The notes under the pieces: model-generated
The model's database searches: none
What the model was told of the DNA's origin: nothing
What the model saw: only the letters and a program-made list of their open reading frames with translations
Made by a program: the position numbers and the translations under genes
Assembly: GCA_021014945.1 (NCBI GenBank)
Contig: MU266454.1
Span: 1-64,000 of the forward strand
DNA: 64,000 nucleotides
Direction: 5' to 3'
Source: Leucogyrophana mollusca
Lineage: Eukaryota; Basidiomycota; Agaricomycetes; Boletales
In this document: positions 32,405-43,259 of the stretch, one piece after another
How the letters are laid out: every line of letters starts with the position of its first letter
How positions within the stretch are numbered: position 1 is the stretch's first letter

Positions 32405-35400
32405 ATGCCTGAGCCATACTCAGAGCTCGCTAATTGGGACGGCAGACTTTTCCAATCACCAAAGCGAGATCAGAACATTCCATCCTCCTCTATCGGCTCA
32501 CCCAGCCGCAGCGTATCATATCCTCAACCTGTGTATACTTCGTCTTCACAACTAACATATCACCGTAATACCGAGAAGTTATCTCCTGCGCAAGAATTCG
32601 TCGATAATAAACGCGCCGATCTAGTGCAGAACTCGGTTTTGTCAGAGGTCAGGGACGCGCTGGCTTGTGGTTGATTACTTATCGTTTTAATATCTTTGCG
32701 TTTGGACAACCACTCTTGTAGCATGGATTATCAGCCGAAATGCTTTCTACCCCCCGCTCGCACAAGCTCTCGGATGTTCCTCCAGTGTCAGCAACCGTGG
32801 TGACCCCAGGGGCCGATAACTCCTCGAAGCCAGTAAGTATATCACCTTGTCTCCCATATCTTGTCCTCTAACGTAGAACTCAAATCAGAAGCATGGGATG
32901 AGTCTGTCTTCACTTATAGAGAAAGCAGTGGGACATAAACTCGGAGAGTTAGTCCAGATCCCGGGTGCCTTGGAGATGACGCTCATCTCTATTAGCAGAA
33001 AATTCATCTTCTCCGAACGGCAAATAACGCACGCAAAGGTGCTTCCGTCTGAACACGCTCGGAATCCTTCGTCGCCAGTAATCGGAACAGATTATGTCGA
33101 CAAACCGTCAAATATTGTAAGTGTACCTTTACTAAGTGCTCCCCGGCCTTGGTTAGTCGAGATAACCTATATTAACTCCCAATGACCCCCAGAAACCCCT
33201 GTATATGCCACATTCGCAGTTGCCCGCAAATAAGGACCAAGGACGACCATCTGAAAATACCGAACATACCTGTGACGCAGTTTCAGCACGAGAGGCACCC
33301 ATATCTGCTACTGCAGATCTAAGTTTTCCCTCTAACATCATTCCCGCAGTTCCTTCAGGATTTTTGGACGAGGTTCGCCCTATCGGTGCTAGTTTGACAC
33401 CATCACTTTCAGAGACAGCTGTTACTCCACTATTCCTCCCTGACTCCCCAACGTCCTCGAGCACTCCCACGCCCAAGGGTCGCGGGGGTGACGAAGATGA
33501 AGAGAATTTCGTGAATGACATGCTCGTAAGTGGCTCGATTTGCCTTTGTGCATCCTTCACGGCTGTGTCTACACGATCGACGTAGCAAAAATCGTCAGAT
33601 GCTGTGTCCCGCGTGATGTGTAACTAATTCTCTTATGTGATAGACTGAGAACCCCAAACCTGGTCCTAGTGGACCACGAATTGCAAGTCCAGTAGTCCGG
33701 TCTCCAGCTCTGACACCGGGCGATTCGCTCTTCACTCCTCCGCCCGAGCTGCCGCCACGTCGTCCGCGCGAAATTTTTGACTACGTCGCCGTCCCGCCGT
33801 TTCCCAAAGGACTGACCAGAGCCGACTACAAGTTGTCTCCATTCGGTCGGCTTGCTCGCAGCCAAAGCAGACCTGGAGTCACAGTACACAACTCCGTTGG
33901 GGATGCGCTCACTGCGGCTTATGCAAGCAACGCACTTCTTGATTCCAGCGCCTCATCGGAGCGCAAGGGCAAAGGGCGGGAGCGTACTGCAGAGGAGCAT
34001 GGACCTCATCCACGGAAGAAGTATAAGCCCCACGTTCCTGAGCTGTTTGGTGCCGACATTTCGACGCACTCAAACGGTTTCATTGACCTGCACTTCCCGC
34101 CCACTGTTATACATCTCCCCGATCTCGACCTCGACTTCGAGCCCGCCCCATCATCGCCCCAGGTCCTCCAATCAAACACACGGCACGTCCTGAGGAGGGT
34201 CTCGGAGAAGCACTCTGAGACGGTACGAACCATCAATTTGATCATGCAGCCGGTGACTTAGCGTGCTCGTTCCTAGGAATTCATCTCTCCGTTTTCTCCC
34301 TTCTTTGGGCCTTTGCTCCAGAGAAAACCAGATATGGCCCACGTTCCGTCTTCCCAGTGGGTACACGCGTCTCCATCGAGTGTTCGGCAGAAGGACAAAG
34401 GAACGACAGCACGGACAAATCAACCTCCTGTTTCGTCACGGAAGGTAGTGCGATCCACAAGTGTTGCTCAGCCTGAGGAAACCCCGGCTGCGTCCACATC
34501 AGTGGAGCCTAACGATCATTCAAGAGCTTCTTCGACGCCTTTCCTCGACCCGCACCACATTGACGACAACCTGAGCATGGATGTTGACATGAACATGGAC
34601 GAGTACTTTAACGACCTGGGAGATGCACCTTCCCCTTCAAAACGAATGACGGAGGATGTGTACATGCCACTGGCTATCTCGCGAGATATGTTTGTGGTTC
34701 AGCATCGTCAGCAACACCATGATCAACACGCCGCGCTGTGGCGCTTCTCGTCGAATCCGGTCCTGGGGGACCAGGGAGAAGGATCGAGTGGATTTCTTGG
34801 TGTTCCACACGATTCGAAGCAAACAGAAATACAGCTGGCCACTCGGACGTCGCCCGAATACAAAAGTGAATTTGCTACCGAACCCGGCGACCACGATCCG
34901 TTCATGGGCACCCCCGGTGGCAGCGCTGGCGGTGTGCTCGACCTTGATCCGTGGAACCTCGTGGACCAGGACCATGTCTCCCCTGCCAACTCCCCTGTCG
35001 GCCCACTAGGTGGCGGCACGATCGACCCGTCTTTGCTCGGTGGAGGCGAGCTCGAAAAGCCAAATTCACAGCCTTCTGACCTGATGTCTCCGCCCCGCGC
35101 TGCACTGCCACCTGGACCTGTTATATACGTTCGTCGGCCAGAAGGTCCTCATGATGGCTCTGCGCAGCCCCTACCCTCAAGTAGTAAACTACCCGGGAAG
35201 GGGAAACGGGCCGTCCAAATCAGGTATCGGCCAACGGCGTCGGTACAGGCGTCGGACGACGACGTGGTCTATGTTCCAAAGCGAAACAAGTCCACGCCAG
35301 ACTCTGATTACGAGCCTTCTGTTGACGAAGAGGACATCCGTATATCGAGAAGGAGCATCAAGCCCTCGCTGAAGATTCGTCTATCAGGAGCCTTGATAAC

Positions 35401-36472
35401 CCACACAGACTCGAAGACTTGCCCAACCCCCGATTCTGATGCAGAAGTGACGAAGAAGATCGAGCGTCCTTTATCCATCACTAAACCACCCAAGCAGAAG
35501 GGATCGAAACCGAAGACTCCGAAACTCGAAGATACTTTGACTTTCTGTCATCAGTGCAGGAGCAGAAATGCCCGGGAGAAGATGGTTTGCGCATCCAGTC
35601 GCTCAGATGGCCGCGTCTGTGGGAAATACTTTTGCATCGTATGCGTGCTTAATAGGTGCAATTGGTCGTCATATTTTTGCTCTCGTTCTCGCTCTAATTT
35701 CTTTGCAAGATATCCTGAGATAGAATTCGATTCCTCCCTGGCGTCATGGATTTGCCCATATTGCACGAACACCTGCAACTGCTCTCATTGTGCGCCCAAA
35801 CGAGGGGAGGTATACATATCCGCGAGAGGTGGTGGTTTCGCTGGAAGGCGGACTAAATCTCACGTCGTTCTGGTTCCTGATAAGGGAAGCCCCTCAAAGA
35901 CGCATACCCCACCGCCAAATGCACCCAAACTTTGGGCAACGGTATACGGGCTGTCAGGCGAGAGAGTTGGTCAAGCATACATAGGCGATGAAACTCAGCC
36001 TCTTGCTTCTCGCGCTGAACCGAAGGCGAAGGCTAAACGCCCCCGAAAACCCCATGTTTTCATTGGAGTTCCCCAACCATCCTGGGGCGTCAAGTCCTTT
36101 AAATACCTTGATGAGGCGGCGGATGACGTGCCCGATGCAATGTTACAAGGGAACGTGAAAGGAAAGGTTGCGGACGGTAGACGTGTGCGGATGTACATTG
36201 GTGATCGTTCGGCGTTGTACCAGCCATTCAAGAGAATGTCGGACCTGGATCCTCCCTCACCTTCACGATCACCCTCACCCGAGCTATCTGATTCAGACGG
36301 GACGTTAACCCCGCTATCCGAACTCGAGGCTACATACTGGCCACAGCCTGATGTGGGAGAGTCCTGCCACTGGGAGCCACCGCCACCAGAGAGCACCGAG
36401 GCAGGCGTCAGAGGACTATCGCAGGAGCAGGTTGTGAGGGCCATCCATGATGCTCTTGCGGCCGTTGTGTGA
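32405..36472 (+). CDS. zf-4CXXC_R1 (CDCA7-type) zinc-finger chromatin protein
   Basis: Probable nuclear protein. The 4CXXC_R1 finger defines the CDCA7 family, whose animal members recruit the HELLS remodeller to hemimethylated DNA; related fingers occur in fungi. The first in-frame ATG is 32405 (MPEPYSELANWDGRLF). About seven exons follow, with introns such as gtaagt at 32832, 33119 and 33524, and a large last part from 34313. The first 1000 or so residues are disordered and rich in Ser, Pro and charged residues. The finger begins at 35540: FCHQCRSRN, KMVCASS, GRVCGKYFCIVCVLNR, then after an intron (35656-35709) YPEIEFDSSLASWICPYC and TCNCSHCAPKRGE. All four CxxC pairs are present. The 54-nt intron is in frame, so an unspliced reading also stays open. 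The C-terminus holds SPSRSPSPELSDSDG and an acidic tail. The first intron donor (gtcagg near 32650) is uncertain. Confidence 0.82.
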
Positions 36473-37726
36473 GGAGTTTTGATTTGATTTGATTTACTTA
36501 CATACCTCCTACGCATCACAGTAATACAGACAGCCTACATACTATGACATACGTTTTGAATCCCAAGTAATTACAGTCTACATGTAACAGTGCTCGCCCG
36601 CCATCGGGAGAACCCGGGAATGGTCGTCTCGTTGGTCCAGCTGGCTCAGCCCTACTCAGCCTTGGCCTACAACAGAACGAGCTCGTTGTCGTCCAGGCCC
36701 AACGTTTCACGCTCTCCGTACGCACTCATTCGGACGCTGAGCTGCCCCACTCGTGTCGGTAACCAATCTGCCACGGGAAAGTTCTCGCACCACGTCCGAG
36801 TCGTAGAAGGTCGTAGACCCTACTTATGCGGGAGCTGAGCTCTAGCTTCCGCGTCAAACTTGTGCGATCTGTATCTCGATGCCAACCATGGGATATGCAG
36901 CGACATCTCGAGCTATGGGTGGCGGTTTTGCGTGTCTCACAGTCATCAAGGGGTCGTGGTCTGCGCTATTGGGGTGGTTGCAATAACTTTTTCTGACACG
37001 TATCTGCTGCCCTTTTACCGCATCCCGTCAAAGTCCACCCTCCTGGCGTCCAACGCCCAGATACAAAGACGACCACGGCCTCGGGAGCATGCTTAGGGTT
37101 CTCGCGGTCCGTCAGTCCTTCACTTTTTCCTGGGTTCGTCAGAGCGTGCTGGCTGCATCTCGTATGTATCTATTGTATCCTCCATCCGCTGTATCAGAAT
37201 TAACAGTATGTAATCCTCCCAGATCCAGTTGACGGTTCTGGTTCAACGATTTTTCTCATACCTCCATCTGAGCATACATGCTGACACGCAACCTTGTGTG
37301 AAATGGCTTTGTCATCTTTCTGGTCGAGTTGTCTGAACACCGAGCAGAAGTTGCAAGATTTCTGACGTGCTAACCGCTGGTCAGCAGACAGTGGCACGCG
37401 GAGCGGTGTACCACTCCAAGACTCCCCCTGTAGATATCAACGCACGCAATCGCTGACCGAAAGCTCGCCATACATCCCCATTCTGGTGGTGCGTCCCTCT
37501 TTCAATCAGAACATGCTATAGCATTTCGCTGATATGATGCCTCTGCATACTATTGTTATCGCGCACCCAAGATAATCCGCTATTGGCGCTCAGCTGGCGC
37601 ATGCTACGTATTAGCCATATCGCTTCGCGATTGCATGCTCAAGGTACAATGCTATACTATAAGAGAACAGGCGAGTGTTGGCAAAGTAGACACCACTCAC
37701 CTCGTTCGCATTGAGTACTTCAGGCA
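36473..37726. other. Intergenic, no gene recognised
   Basis: About 1.25 kb. No coding frame with recognisable content. The end contains the promoter of the dioxygenase gene at 37727. Confidence 0.5.
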
Positions 37727-39264
37727 ATGGCTCCTTCTGTTTCTGAAATTGCTACGCAAGTCCAAGAGGCTACCAACAACGTTGGGAAGCTGAATCTGCA
37801 GAGCGCGAAGCAAGATGTACGGATACCCAGCCCCCCCCCCCCCCCCCCCCCCTCACGAATCTTTCACTGACAATGTATACCTTATCTGTATTCGTAGAAC
37901 GGCCCGTCGTACCCATTATACTACCCCTACTACGACGTCAACGAGAAGTTCCCTCCCACCGAGATCTTCGGTTGGTGCAGACCGTCTTCATTCGCCGACA
38001 ATCCACTCACGATCATGCAGAGTACTCAGACCCTGGTGCCCGTGCTGACCCCGCAAAACCTCACCTCCTTAATGCAGACACCAAGGTCCACCACATCAGT
38101 CCCTTCATCGGGACTGAGGTTTCTGGTGTACAGATCTCGCAACTCAGCGAGGAAGGGCTTGACGAGCTTGCGCTCTACGCCGCCGAACGTAAGGTGTTGA
38201 TTTTCCGGGACCAGGACTTCAAGGATATTGGGCCAGACAGGCAAATCGAGATCGCAAAGTAAGGGAGGCTCATCGAGAACTGCCGTTATGCGTTTTGATA
38301 CGTTTTCCAGGCGATACGGGCAGATTCAAAGGCACCCTACGTCCCCAAACGTCAAGGGGTACCCGGAGTTCCACGTCGGTGAGGCTCGCGCCGATACTCA
38401 TGAGGTTTCACCACTGACCTTTGTCTCCAAGTCTATCGCGGTGCTGAACATGACCGTCTCAAGGATATTATCCGCTCAGACCGTATCAATCGCACGCAAT
38501 GGCACTCTGACATTGTTAGTTGGTCCGATTTTCAAGCCGTGCGACATTAAATTTAACATACCCTTCAGTCGTACGAAAAACAAACTCCTGGGACCACGTT
38601 TTTCTTTATCCTCGACCAGGTACGTACGCACCCAACCGTGGTGCAACAGACATATTTAATAGACACCTTTACACAGCCGGACGTTGGCGGGGATACACTT
38701 TTCGCATCCCAAGTCGAGGCTTATAACAGGCTGTCCCCGGCGTTCCAGCAGCGCCTCGAAGGCTTATACGCTGTGCACAGCGCCGTCGAGCAGGCCGAGA
38801 TTTCTCGCAGGCGCGGTGGACCTGTGCGCCGCGAACCTGTTGAGTCGGTGGTGAGCCATGCGCTTTTTCAGAATCTATCGACGATGGTCTAACCTCTCAC
38901 ACTGAATATAGCACCCCCTTGTGCGGCGCCACCCCGTTACGGGAGAAAAGGCGCTCTATGTCAACCAGGGGTTCACAAGAAACATTGTCGGGTACAAGTT
39001 CGAGGAGTCCGAGAACCTCCTGAAGTTCCTGTATGACCACATCGCAAAGGGGGCGGACTTCCAGATCCGCGCAACTTACCAACCTGGTACAGTCATAGTC
39101 TGGGTATGTTTCCTCAATTATATTTCTTTCATCATATGCGATGCTGATTCTGCGCTCAGGACAATCGCGTGACTGTTCACTCTGCGACGGGGGACTTTGA
39201 CACCTCGATCAGGAGGCATGCGGTTCGTCTCACTCCGCAAGCGGAGATTCCAATCCCTGCATGA
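37727..39264 (+). CDS. TauD-type 2-oxoglutarate/Fe(II) sulfonate dioxygenase
   Basis: This resembles fungal alpha-ketoglutarate-dependent sulfonate/taurine dioxygenases (Jlp1-like), which release sulfite from organosulfonates for sulfur supply. The start is MAPSVSEIATQVQEA at 37727. About eight short introns separate GPSYPLYYPYYDVNEKFPP, TKVHHISPFIGTEVSGVQIS, RKVLIFRDQDFKDIG, KRYGQIQRHPTSPN, HDRLKDIIRSDRINRTQWHS (His and Asp of HxD in WHSDI), TPGTTFFFILDQ, PDVGGDTLFASQVEAYNRLS, HPLVRRHPVTGEKALYVNQG and DNRVTVHSATGDFD (distal His), then RRHAVRLTP with the 2OG-binding Arg. The facial triad is complete. Intron 1 contains a run of 22 C (37831-37852). Substrate specificity cannot be read from sequence. 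Confidence 0.88.
37831..37852. repeat. Poly(C) homopolymer, 22 nt, in intron 1 of the dioxygenase gene
   Basis: An uninterrupted run of 22 C begins about 13 bases after the gtacgg donor of intron 1. The length may be affected by sequencing error. Confidence 0.85.
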
Positions 39265-39612
39265 GAATTCTACGGAAAATCGAAATAGTAGAAACACTCT
39301 TGCGTGTCAGCTTGGTATGTATTCCTATGTATGATATGTATGATAAGAAACGCGACGCTTCTATCTTCTCGATTGCGAGTATATCATCTCGTCGACCTTA
39401 CCAATCGTGATATTATCCGTGTTGCGAGGTCGGTGCCCACAGAGCAACATCAACACGAGGTCTACCGATTGACACGGTTGTCGCCCCTTAATCTCCAAGT
39501 TACTGATTTGGACGAGAACGGCGCCCGCCTGGTCATTGCTTGTCTAACCGTCATTTAAATCCTTTGGCCTTCGAGCCTGACATTGATAACTCCCTACTGG
39601 TCGATACCAACA

Positions 39613-40542
39613 ATGGCGACGTTGCAAGGGATGCTGTCCCTCACCTGCTGGGGCTCGCCATCTGCGACTAAGCACGCACTACTCATCCATGGATTGACCT
39701 CTTCTTCAGGATGCTGGTTTCGTGTCGCACAGGCGCTCGCAGACGAGGGTATTACTGTTCCTTCTTGTCACAGCTGCACTGAATAATTCCCTCCGGATGT
39801 TGTCAGGATACTTTGTAACAGCACCAGACTTGCTTGGTCATGGCACAGCTCCTCGCTCAGTTGATTGCTCGCTGGCCGCGTTAGCAGCTGCTCTTCACCC
39901 CTTATTTGATGCCCGATGCCCTCCTTTTTCCATCATCGTCGGACATTCCCTGGGTGCGGTCGTCGCTCTTGCCCTTCTTCCTATTCTGCCAACTACACAC
40001 ATTACGCCCGTCATCCTCCTGGACCCTCCGCTCCTCCCTCCAGACCAAACACCCGCTCACCGACAGAGCATACAACGCATGGAGAAGTCATGTGCTGTGG
40101 TGATTGAGGAGGTCACGGCTAAGATCCCGACTGTCGAGGAATTCATGTGTGCGAATCCAAGGTGGTCGAGAGAGGACGCCGTATGGAAGGTCCTCGGCGC
40201 GCAGCTGTGTGATCCGGCTGCTATCGAAGCCATTTTCAGGGTGTGTACTCACTGCCACCATCGCGTACATACCCTCATAGAAGGTCCCTACAGCAAAATC
40301 ACCCCTGGTCCTTCGAACACCTTCTGAAGACCGTCCCATCGACCGTCCACCTGTCTATCATTGCTGGAGATCCAGCCATGTGCCCTTCATTTTTCGTAGA
40401 CACCGCGAAAGCTTTCCCACATATCCGAACGAGCATCATCGAAGGCGCGACCCATTCGATCCACCGAGAATTTCCGCAAGCGGTCGTCGCAGCGGTATTG
40501 GCCGCCGTTTCCGCAGCGGGGGAACCCCCATCGAAGCTCTAA
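39613..40542 (+). CDS. Alpha/beta hydrolase
   Basis: Serine hydrolase of the alpha/beta fold; substrate unknown. Start MATLQGMLSLTCWGSPSATK at ATG 39613. Intron 1 runs from gtatta near 39749 to a cag before 39811, and intron 2 from gtgtgt at 40241 to ctacag near 40293. The protein (about 270 residues) shows LLIHGLTSSSGCW (oxyanion HG), VTAPDLLGHG, IIVGHSLGAVVAL with the nucleophile Ser in GHSLG, LHLSIIAGDPAMCPSF-type strand 7 with Asp in GDPAM, and IIEGATHSIHREFP with the catalytic His. The triad Ser-Asp-His is therefore complete. It ends AAGEPPSKL. It lies about 350 bases after the dioxygenase on the same strand. No signal peptide was seen, so it is probably cytosolic. Confidence 0.85.
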
Positions 40543-41005
40543 CAACTCTCGTTGGATACCTTGCCATGCGCTGGCGATTGCACGATACCCTACCCAACCC
40601 AACTCCTACCTTACGGCCAGCTTTAGACAATCCCGAGCACAACAGCAGATCTAAAAACAATACAATCAGGGAAGCTTGTAAACACCACGGTTCTACCAGC
40701 ATGTGCACGTGCATGCAGCCATGTCTGAAGTCGTGAGCCTGAGCACAATCACCAACGGATATAACTCCTCTGTAGACGAGGATCCTAGTCTCAGCATATG
40801 AAGTATCCGCTCGCCGGGTAAGATATGGGATTTTGTACTGTGTTCTGCGGATTGTTGTGGTGTCCACTCATCTCTGTGCAATGGATGACTGCCAGTCTGA
40901 TCGCCACACGTCACTGCCGAGGGGGCATCGCCCTAAATCTTGCTCGTGATCTTTATTCTCGACGATCTAATTTCTCGAAAGCTGACACTTCCACAACCGA
41001 CCGTG
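40543..41005. other. Intergenic spacer
   Basis: Only antisense or short ORFs are present. Contains the promoter of the DUF952 gene. Confidence 0.5.
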
Positions 41006-41437
41006 ATGTCTGGTCTGACTCTCAATACTTTTGTATACAAACTCATCCCATCCTCTGCTGCTCCTCCGGACCCCCTCCCCGAGAGGCTACCCGTGAGCGA
41101 ACTCGACTTGCAATCAGGCTACATCCATCTCTCCACGTCGCTCCAGGTGCCCAATACGCTCAAATATTTCTTCAGTCAAGATACCCACGTATACATACTG
41201 CGAATCCGCTACGAGACGGTCCAAGATAAGATTAGATGGGAGCATCCCATAACCAAGGATTGCGGCCCGCGAGGAGGAGAGGGCTTGTTCCCGCACATCT
41301 ATAACGATGAGGGCAAAGGGTTAAAGTTGGGAAAGGATGAGGTCGAGAGCATCAAGAAATTGGAGAGAGGAGCTGGGGAAGACCTGTGGGTTACGGCACT
41401 GAAGGCAGCAGAGGAAGAGGGCTGGCTCGTGTATTGA
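41006..41437 (+). CDS. DUF952-family protein
   Basis: Small single-exon protein of 143 residues, ATG at 41006 (MSGLTLNTFVYKLIPSS), stop at 41437. The early motif ELDLQSGYIHLSTSLQVPNT is the DUF952 signature (a D-x-x-x-G-[FY]-I-H-L-S-T block). The pattern continues with TLKYFFSQDTHVYILRI, IRWEHP and GLFPHIYNDE. These are the usual DUF952 elements: a strand leading to a W-E step, then the F-P-H-[IL]-Y block. Function is unknown; the family is common in bacteria and also occurs in fungi. The frame is open upstream to a non-ATG codon at 40940, but the ATG fits the family length. Confidence 0.82.
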   Translation: MSGLTLNTFVYKLIPSSAAPPDPLPERLPVSELDLQSGYIHLSTSLQVPNTLKYFFSQDTHVYILRIRYETVQDKIRWEHPITKDCGPRGGEGLFPHIYNDEGKGLKLGKDEVESIKKLERGAGEDLWVTALKAAEEEGWLVY

Positions 41438-41748
41438 CCGTGACGGGATTAGGCAGCATAGAGTGTACGATCGTGCGATCTGGAGCCTCGAATAACCACT
41501 CAACAGTTATCCATTATGATGTATACTAGCTGGAAGGACAACCGATGTAGGCATATATACAGCACGTTGATTAGGTAGAGCCAACTCAAGATTTGGGAGG
41601 AAACAACAACGTCAACAGCAGCATGTGAGAACAAACAGTAAGATGTCTTTCAGTCAGAGTGATTGGGTGGGAAAGGCGACGAAGGAAATGTTGATGTTTT
41701 TACTGGGTAGCGATTGGCTAAGAAGAGTCAATCGATGTCGATATGCAA

Positions 41749-43259
41749 TCACTGTTGCTTGCACTCCTCGGGGTTGACGGCACCGGTGGGAGCTCCACCA
41801 CGTCCCTTTGGTGGGCCGCGACGTCTTGACGGAACCTCGACCTCAGAGTCAGAGTCCTGCAGTGGTTGATCAGACGGAGATCGATCATGTCATGTCGCAT
41901 GCCATACCTCATCCTCAAACCGATCTTCGTCATCTTCATCATCCAAGTCATCGAATTCGTCGTCATCCTCGTCCATCATGTCGTACTCGAGGGACTTGCC
42001 GGTGAAATAGTCAATCGCCCGGGGAATAACCTGAAAAACGGACACGGGCCGATTAGTGCTAATCGCGGTGGAGTGGTGGAGTAGCCAATCTGCCGAACTA
42101 ACCTTCTCCTTCAGATCTTCGCCAATTTGGTAGTCCATCTCGAGCTTCTCCTCGAGCTCTTCAAGATCTTCCTCGTCAATCTCGTCGTTCTCTAAAGCAT
42201 CTTCAGGGGGAGGGACCGGGGGGGAGAAGAAGTTGAAGAAGGACTCGGTTGGGCGCGCTTTGCGGACGAGACGAGTACGATTTGTATCTATATAACAAGA
42301 TTTCAGTGCTGTAGTCAGCAAAATCGCGAAAAAGGCTTACTCTTATTACGCTGTTTCTTGATCTCAAATTCCTTTGTCAGGTCTTTATCCTCCTTCCACT
42401 TAATGTCTGTTCCGATCGCGCGATCGTACACGAAATCGCCGGAGTATCCGACTTCTTCCTGATACAAATAAGTCTTATCCAACACCTCGTTCTCAAAGAA
42501 GTCGTTCGGGCTGAAGATGAAGCTGATTTTGAAGCCGGGTTTTGGCGAATCGCTGGGCAGATAAGAGAGACGGACATCGGTGAGATGCTTGAGGGCGGCT
42601 GCGTCGCGCTCAGTGATCAACTCCGCAAGACCGAGGTGGTTGCGCAGGGCTGTGAGCCAGAATTCAGGGATGGCCGACGGGGTCACTGCGGCGTCCTTTG
42701 GCAGAGGGGTGTAATCCGGATCATCTTTAATGGATGCCTGTTCTCCAGCTTCAATCTCCTCAGCAGTGGCTTGTGCAGAACCCGAGATGATGGCAGTTCT
42801 CCGCTCGTACAAAGGTTTTTGAAGTTCAAGATACTGAGATAAAGAAAATCGGCGATTACAAAGACAGTTTCCAGTCGATCGAAACGGGTGGCTCACCTTC
42901 TTTTCAAGCTCCAAGCATTCACGCTTGTACTGGTTTTGCAGTTCGTTCTGTTTCACTTGTACGCCCTTGAGCGCCTCCACACTCTTCTTGACCTCCAAGG
43001 GCAAGCTTTCGATGTATCCAGAGCTTTTCCCGACCAGATCGTTGAGACGACCTTGTACGAGACCTAGCATAGCAGCTTGGACTCCCGATGCCACATTGGG
43101 GGATTCGTCATCTTCATCTTCAGCAGGCTCCTTGTCCTCCGAGATATCAGGGACAGTCGGGCGAGAGAGACCAGCTGCTATTGGGGCCTGCGTCAAGGGC
43201 GTGTTCTGAGGGGTCGGGGCAGTGATATCGCCATGAGCGATTGGGACATTGGACGACAT
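41749..43259 (-). CDS. NAP1: Nucleosome assembly protein NAP1
   Basis: Histone H2A-H2B chaperone that shuttles histones and assembles nucleosomes. Start MSSNVPIAHGDITAPTP at 43259, followed by an acidic stretch (SEDKEPAEDEDDESPN). The NAP core runs from MLGLVQGRLNDLVGKSSGYI through LPLEVKKSVEALKGVQ and ELEKK, then after an intron YLELQKPLYERRTAIISG, IPEFWLTALRNHLGLAELIT, ISFIFSPNDFFENEVLDKTY and DIKWKEDKDLTKEFEIKKQR. The next exon has ESFFNFFSPPVPPPEDA, then acidic helices DEEDLEELEEKLEMDYQIGE. The last exons are IPRAIDYFTGKSLEYDMMDE, a run of Asp/Glu, and RRRGPPKGRGGAPTG ending NPEECKQQ. The terminal CKQQ is a CaaX prenylation motif known in NAP1 proteins. There are four short introns. Confidence 0.95.
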
